DNA from: Clostridia bacterium
Lineage (GTDB): Bacteria; Bacillota; Clostridia; Oscillospirales; CAG-272
Direction of reading: 5' to 3'
Assembly: GCA_017621475.1 (NCBI GenBank)
Contig: JAGATA010000018.1
Span: 1 to 64,000, forward strand
Length of the DNA stretch: 64,000 bases
Under the pieces are notes generated by a model. It saw only the letters and a list, made by a program, of their open reading frames with translations. It ran no database searches and was not told where the DNA came from. The translations under genes and the position numbers were made by a program. Below, piece by piece: positions 59,095 through 64,000 of the stretch (its first letter is position 1; every line of letters begins with the position of its first letter).

Positions 59095-59765
59095 TGGATA
59101 AGGAAGCCAGAGAATTATTTGGGAAAGCTTTAGCGGAAGCATTTGCGGAGAAACTCGATGAAGAATTGGCGGCGTGCGAGGAAACTGCAGCTTGCTCACA
59201 GGAGCACTATGACAAAATGCAAGAAATTATAAATAGCAGCCGAAGTGCACCTAAACGAAAATTTTCGCGAAAATCGTTGATAGCTATAATAATAGCGGCG
59301 GCTTTGCTCCTTACGGGATGCGCTGCGTATATTTGCAGAAATGAGATACGAGATTTCGTTGAAGAGGTGTATGAAAAATTCGTAAGGCTGACTTACAATG
59401 AAAGCGATAAAATATCATCGGCAGAAATCAATGAAATTTATGAACTTACATATGTACCTGATGGATATGAGTTGGTGCAAGAAATCGTAAATCCTGTAAA
59501 TATATTTTATAAATTTGAAAATGATAATGGTAATTTTTTAATATTTCAACAGGGTATTATAGATAATACTAAATCTGGATTAGACATAGAGCAAGGTAAT
59601 ACTTTGTTCTATGAGTCGAGTCAATACAAGGTGTATTGTCGTGAATTGGACACAAGTTTACATTATATGTGGAATGACGGAAAGTATTCTTTGCGCTTAA
59701 CATCATCTGTTGTGCTTGATGAAGCTGAACTTAAGAAAATAGTGTTGGGCGTTTCGAAAACTTAA
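59094..59765 (+). CDS. Membrane anti-sigma factor (DUF4367-like)
   Basis: A 223-residue single-span protein. The cytoplasmic part (1-60) is acidic then basic, one transmembrane helix lies at about 62-83 (SLIAIIIAAALLLTGCAAYI), and the outer domain (about 90-223) contains YELTYVPDGYELV and a C-terminal strand pattern of DUF4367. It likely sequesters the sigma factor until an envelope signal is received. It ends in a strong terminator, so downstream genes are separate. Confidence 0.82.
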   Translation: MDKEARELFGKALAEAFAEKLDEELAACEETAACSQEHYDKMQEIINSSRSAPKRKFSRKSLIAIIIAAALLLTGCAAYICRNEIRDFVEEVYEKFVRLTYNESDKISSAEINEIYELTYVPDGYELVQEIVNPVNIFYKFENDNGNFLIFQQGIIDNTKSGLDIEQGNTLFYESSQYKVYCRELDTSLHYMWNDGKYSLRLTSSVVLDEAELKKIVLGVSKT

Positions 59766-59774
59766 TAAAAATAT

Positions 59775-59813
59775 AAAAAATGCGAATTTTTAAAAAAGTT
59801 CGCATTTTTTTTG
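59775..59813 (+). terminator. Intrinsic terminator
   Basis: AAAAATGCGAA and TTCGCATTTTTTTT around an A/T loop. Confidence 0.85.
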
Positions 59814-59916
59814 CTTTTTTTGTCGAATTTTTTCGAGAAAATGACTATTAATATATAGAAGGGTAAATAAGCGAGAGATTTATCTTTTAAAAACAAAATA
59901 TTTGGAGGCAAAATTT

Positions 59917-60351
59917 ATGAAGAAAAAAATTATGACTGTTATTTCATTGGTGTTGGTTATGGCAATGATGTGTTGTAACGTAAGCGTTCTTGCAGCATCT
60001 GTAACGCCACGTTGGTCTAATTGCAATCAGTACACATTTTCCTTTTCGATAACAGATGATGGTATGGCTCATGTTCATGTAGACTATACAGGTGATGGAA
60101 ATAATTTTTCAGAGGCGAGATTGGCAGTACAGCTTGAAAAGCGTTTCTTGCTTGTGTTCTGGAATACGGTGGATATTGGCTATGCCGATAACACATGGAC
60201 AGAAACTTCCACGGAACTGATAGATGTATTCTACAACGGATTTCAACTCAGCGATACAGGAAAATATCGCGCAGTTATGACATTGGAAATCGTAGGTATT
60301 GACGGAAGTGTGGATGTTATTGAAGACAAAATCGAATACGATTACGAGTAA
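59917..60351 (+). CDS. Small secreted beta-rich protein
   Basis: A 144-residue protein with a clear signal peptide (MKKKIMTVISLVLVMAMMCC, cleavage probably after VLA near residue 26). The mature 118 residues begin SVTPRW and look like a single immunoglobulin-like domain with alternating strands (YTFSFSITDDGMAHVHVDY; TGKYRAVMTLEIVG). No family is recognised. The start at 59917 follows TTGGAGG by 9 bases. It lies 21 bases before the giant secreted protein and probably in the same transcript. Confidence 0.75.
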   Translation: MKKKIMTVISLVLVMAMMCCNVSVLAASVTPRWSNCNQYTFSFSITDDGMAHVHVDYTGDGNNFSEARLAVQLEKRFLLVFWNTVDIGYADNTWTETSTELIDVFYNGFQLSDTGKYRAVMTLEIVGIDGSVDVIEDKIEYDYE

Positions 60352-60372
60352 AACGGTGTAAAGGAGTAAACT

Positions 60373-63300
60373 ATGATAAAAAGAAAAAGCATAAAGTTTT
60401 TATCCGTTCTCCTTTCCGTTTTGATGCTCGCATCGGTGATGCCCTCGTCCGTGTATGCAATCGCTGCAGAGGATATTGCCGACAGTCTGAGAACAGATGA
60501 AATCGTTTCAACCACCGTTTCTTCTGAAGAGGTAAGAGAAGCTTCTTCCGATGTGTACGCCCTCGGTGAAGACGTTTCAAAACGAACGGAAAACGCAAAA
60601 TACATACGAATGTCCGATGGATCATATTACGTTGCTATGTATAACAGCGCCGTGCATTATCTTGACGGCGATGTATGGGAAGAAATTGATAACACTCTCG
60701 CATCTTCTTCTGCATCCGATTCCGATGATATTGCAGGTGTTGCCACAAGCAAGGGTAAGCATATCATAAAATTTGCAAACAACAGCAATTCCTCGAAGCT
60801 TGTTGCCATAAAGCAGGGCAATTACAAGATAAGCTTTAATCTTGTTGGAGCAAACAAGAGCAAAGGAATAACTGTTACAAATCCCGAAGCTCACAGCGAG
60901 GATGCGACGGAGCTTGAGCGCTTGACCGTTGTCAAAAAATCGGTTTCAAGTGTTATGTACGAGGATATTCTCGATGGTGTTGACCTTGAATACATTGTAA
61001 ATGGTAATAACCTTAAAGAAAATATCATCGTTAAATCAAAAGCCGATGAGTATGTTTATCAGTTCGATATAAAGCTCGATAAGCTCACGGCAGAACAGCT
61101 TGACGACGGTAAGATCGTTCTTGTGGACGAAAAAACAGGCGAAATTGTTTACACGATAACCACTCCGTATATGGTCGATGCGAACGGCAAATATTCCGAC
61201 AAAGTCACTTACTCCTTGGAGCGGGTGAAAAACAAGGAATACCGCATCACCGTTACTGCTGACAGCGAGTGGATGAATGATGAGAACAGAGCGTTCCCCG
61301 TAACAATAGACCCGCCGATAAAAACAGAAACAGACGATATAGAAGATGCTTATATTATGGAAAACGTACCTGATGTTAACACAGGTAATGGGGCTATTCA
61401 TGATGTTAGTATTATAGAGGGATCTAATACATATACCCTTTGGAAGACCAATGTGCTTCCCGTAATTCCGAGCGGTAGCATTGTAACTAATGCAAGCTTG
61501 ACGTTGTGTCAATATTCAAGCGAAGCAAACGTAGGTCTTTCTTCGGTAGTGGTGACGGCACACGAGGTTTCCAAGTCTTGGAGCGAAAGCACGGTAACAT
61601 GGAATACCTTTATTAACCCGATAAGATCCGGAACTATAGATTTCCAAAACATCGGACGTGACTATACTCAACTTAACTATTCGGATTATATAACGTGGAA
61701 TATAACAAGAGTAGTAAAAAATTGGTATCTTGGCGCAGATAATAACGGCATCGCTTTAAAAGTTTTAGAAGGAAGCACGGATGATGCTTACGTGTCTCTT
61801 ATTTCAAATGATTACGTAACGACCGATGATATAAGACCTGTTTTAACGGTTTCTTACCGAAGTATGGTGGGTCTTGAGGATTATTATACTTATCAAACTC
61901 AATCCATCGGCAGAGCGGGAGTTGGATATATAAGTGATTATACTTCCGATTTAACATTGGTCAATACGATTCTGCATTCCGATAGTGCAACACAGCCTTT
62001 TGCAATCAGTAATGTGTATAATGATGCGTACTCAGACAGAATTATCAGCGGTGATTTAAGCGGAAATGATCCGTTAAACACATCCACTTATTCTGCAATG
62101 CAGATAGGACTTGGCTGGAAATTGAATATACAGGAAAGCCTTATTCCCATACTCATAAACGGCGTACAGCATTACGTATATATGGATGCTGACGGTACGG
62201 AGCATTTCTTTGTAAACAAAGGAACAGAGTATGTGGATGAAGATGGACTCGGTCTTACGATGACTGTGTTCTTGGATAATTCCACGTTCAGCTATACCTG
62301 CACAATGACGGATAAGCAAGGCAACCAAAAGCTTTTTAAAAACGGAAAACTTTTTAAGATCATCGATGCCGACGGCAACACGGTACAGCTTATATATAAT
62401 ACTTCTGACGGCAGCGCGGATTACGGTGCTTATCATGTAAGCAAAGTCATACGATATAATGCCGGCAATACAGAAGCCAATGCGGAAACGATAGCTACGC
62501 TTTCATATTCCGGTCAATATCTCTCTGCAATATATGATGCTTATGGACGAGCAACGACCTATACTTATATTGATGGGCGTTTAACTCAAATAACGTATCC
62601 TGACGGAGCGACGGCGGTATATACGTATGATGAGAATTCTGTTTTAACTTCAGCTTTTGATTCAGAGGCGAATTACGGAATAAGCTATAGCACGGCGGTA
62701 AATACCACCTTGGGATATGTTTGGCATAAAGAAAGAGCTATTCAAGAATACTATATTGATAACGGCACAAAGAACTACGGAAAGGCGCTGTATTCATATA
62801 ATACGCTTGGCGAGAAGACGTTCTATACGGATGTTGCTCTCGGTATTTTGACAAATCAAATAATTTCAACATATTCTTTTGATAATAGAGGAAGAAGTGT
62901 AAATGTTTATACATCCGATCTAAACAGTAAGATCTATGGAGCAAGTACGGCCGTTTACACAGAAACTTCTAATGAAAAAATGAATAATCACATAGAAAGT
63001 ATCGGTTCTGTTGGTACGGTCTCGGATAATCTGTTCGATAACGGAAGTGCTGAAAGGGATTCTTCTTGGACTTTTGTAAGCGGTGCATCGTATTCAAGCA
63101 CAAAAGCCCATACAGGCCATCGTTCTATACTTATGGGGTCAACGTCTGCTTCGGTTCAAGCAAGCTTTTATCAAATATACAAAGCAGATAATTCCTGCAA
63201 ATATACGGCGTCGGCATACGTGGATGTAAGCGGACTTACTTTCGCTTCCGGCGGCGGAATATATCTGAAAGCGGTTTCAACAGACGGTACGGTTATCGGA

Positions 63301-64000
63301 GATAAGCTTAATGTAAATCTTACACAAAGCACGGGCGATAACTGGCAAAGAATATACATTACTTTTGATGCCGTTGAAACACACGAATATACGATATATA
63401 TTTGTATGGACGGTGTTACGGGCAACGCATACGTTGATGATATCCAGCTTGAGGAAAACAGCGCACCGTCATCATATAATCTTGTTGAAGATTTTGATTT
63501 GTGGAATTATTACGGTGTAACAAGGTATGAAGCCGTTCCCAATACGCAGATATTCAGAAGCTGTATAGGCTTGGCCTCCACGAATGCGATAGGAAGCAGG
63601 CTTTCTGCATCTTACATTATCCCTATAAACAAGAGCGCAAATACTACTTTCCATCTCTCGGGATGGGCGTATGCAACGTCAACACCGCGCGCATATTCCA
63701 GAACTCTCGGGCTTGCCGCAACGATATATTATACGAATGGCGAGAGTGAGACAATGCTCGTTCCGTTCAACGAGGACCTTTGGAACCAGCCGCAGTTTGC
63801 GCAAGGTGTTATAGCTCCAACAAAAACGGAACTTACAATATCCTATATAAAGGTAGCGATAGTTTATGAAAACCATCTTTGTGCGGCGTATGTCTATGAC
63901 GTAGTGCTTGTGGAAGATGATGCTGCCACGTATTCTTATGACGATGAGGGAAATCTTGTTGCCGTGAATCAAACGGATACGAGCACTATAAGCTCTGTTT
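60373..64000 (+). CDS. Giant secreted DNRLRE/YD-repeat (WapA/RHS-like) protein, partial
   Basis: Open from the ATG at 60373 (AAGGAG upstream) to the window end: 1209 codons and no stop. A signal peptide (about 1-30, ending SSVYAIA) is followed by a propeptide-like region. A DNRLRE domain lies at about 325-497 (ending PVLTVSYR). RHS core follows with YD repeats near 725-765 (YDAYGRATTYTYIDGRLTQI) and more after 800. A jelly-roll carbohydrate-binding-like domain spans about 886-1028 (NLFDNGSAERDSSW; NAYVDDIQLEEN), a second such domain follows, and YD repeats resume at the edge (YSYDDEGNLVAV). WapA-like proteins deliver a C-terminal toxin; that end and any immunity gene lie outside the window. 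Confidence 0.88.
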   Translation, partial: MIKRKSIKFLSVLLSVLMLASVMPSSVYAIAAEDIADSLRTDEIVSTTVSSEEVREASSDVYALGEDVSKRTENAKYIRMSDGSYYVAMYNSAVHYLDGDVWEEIDNTLASSSASDSDDIAGVATSKGKHIIKFANNSNSSKLVAIKQGNYKISFNLVGANKSKGITVTNPEAHSEDATELERLTVVKKSVSSVMYEDILDGVDLEYIVNGNNLKENIIVKSKADEYVYQFDIKLDKLTAEQLDDGKIVLVDEKTGEIVYTITTPYMVDANGKYSDKVTYSLERVKNKEYRITVTADSEWMNDENRAFPVTIDPPIKTETDDIEDAYIMENVPDVNTGNGAIHDVSIIEGSNTYTLWKTNVLPVIPSGSIVTNASLTLCQYSSEANVGLSSVVVTAHEVSKSWSESTVTWNTFINPIRSGTIDFQNIGRDYTQLNYSDYITWNITRVVKNWYLGADNNGIALKVLEGSTDDAYVSLISNDYVTTDDIRPVLTVSYRSMVGLEDYYTYQTQSIGRAGVGYISDYTSDLTLVNTILHSDSATQPFAISNVYNDAYSDRIISGDLSGNDPLNTSTYSAMQIGLGWKLNIQESLIPILINGVQHYVYMDADGTEHFFVNKGTEYVDEDGLGLTMTVFLDNSTFSYTCTMTDKQGNQKLFKNGKLFKIIDADGNTVQLIYNTSDGSADYGAYHVSKVIRYNAGNTEANAETIATLSYSGQYLSAIYDAYGRATTYTYIDGRLTQITYPDGATAVYTYDENSVLTSAFDSEANYGISYSTAVNTTLGYVWHKERAIQEYYIDNGTKNYGKALYSYNTLGEKTFYTDVALGILTNQIISTYSFDNRGRSVNVYTSDLNSKIYGASTAVYTETSNEKMNNHIESIGSVGTVSDNLFDNGSAERDSSWTFVSGASYSSTKAHTGHRSILMGSTSASVQASFYQIYKADNSCKYTASAYVDVSGLTFASGGGIYLKAVSTDGTVIGDKLNVNLTQSTGDNWQRIYITFDAVETHEYTIYICMDGVTGNAYVDDIQLEENSAPSSYNLVEDFDLWNYYGVTRYEAVPNTQIFRSCIGLASTNAIGSRLSASYIIPINKSANTTFHLSGWAYATSTPRAYSRTLGLAATIYYTNGESETMLVPFNEDLWNQPQFAQGVIAPTKTELTISYIKVAIVYENHLCAAYVYDVVLVEDDAATYSYDDEGNLVAVNQTDTSTISSV

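Noticed and set aside
1-64000. CRISPR array, tRNA, rRNA, prophage or insertion sequence
   Set aside because: No regularly spaced repeats, no tRNA-like TPsiC-acceptor patterns, no transposase or integrase and no phage genes were found on reading through both strands.

Overview
The window reads as chromosomal DNA of an anaerobic, AT-rich (roughly 40% G+C by eye) Gram-positive bacterium, most likely a gut-type member of the Clostridia. Grounds: strong AGGAGG ribosome sites, vegetative promoters of the TTGACA/TATAAT type with 17-base spacers, intrinsic terminators after almost every operon, lipobox proteins but no outer-membrane genes, and anaerobe marker genes (desulfoferrodoxin, rubredoxin, ferritin, minimal SufC/SufB). 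No tRNA, rRNA, CRISPR array, phage or insertion sequence was seen.

Layout. 1-3.7 kb: structured intergenic repeats, a GH29 alpha-L-fucosidase divergent from an MFS transporter, and an XRE regulator with a membrane tail. 3.8-8.0 kb: fatty-acid kinase pair FakB/FakA with a LURP-one-like gene, then a second XRE-membrane regulator. 8.1-10.5 kb: DUF1538 membrane protein with two PII-like proteins. 10.5-16.1 kb: SGNH hydrolase, TtcA-like thiolase, small Cys-rich protein, Pgi, ComEC. 16.1-25.7 kb: a 2483-residue GT84/GH94 cyclic-beta-1,2-glucan-synthase-like protein, a mini-HAD protein, and MalQ. 25.8-32.7 kb: PpiC-type foldase lipoprotein, preQ1-riboswitch-controlled QueT, SufC/SufB, and proB-proA-proC. 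32.7-40.5 kb (minus strand): GlpA-like/flavoprotein/DUF1667 operon, DUF3267 protein, MnmM, a decayed P-loop kinase, and thrC-thrB-ACT. 40.6-43.5 kb: hom, asd and ppa.

43.5-58.3 kb is the most distinctive part and looks like one iron/tetrapyrrole (possibly heme) or metallophore regulon. It starts with a small DtxR-like regulator followed by two ABC half-transporters of CydDC/exporter fold. Next comes an opposite-strand desulfoferrodoxin-ferritin-rubredoxin operon. It ends with a nine-gene operon: lipoprotein, unknown protein, a complete five-gene Opp/Dpp-type ABC importer, a protein with a ChuX/HutX-like domain and a Cys-rich head, and a second related lipoprotein. Four copies of a palindrome, AGTTAG-N6-CTAACY (two with one or two mismatches), bracket the promoters of the regulator operon and of the nine-gene operon and nowhere else that I noticed. 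This ties the two loci together.

58.4-64 kb: an ECF-like sigma factor preceded by a leader terminator, its membrane anti-sigma partner, a small secreted protein, and the first 1209 codons of a very large secreted DNRLRE/YD-repeat (WapA/RHS-like) protein that runs off the window.
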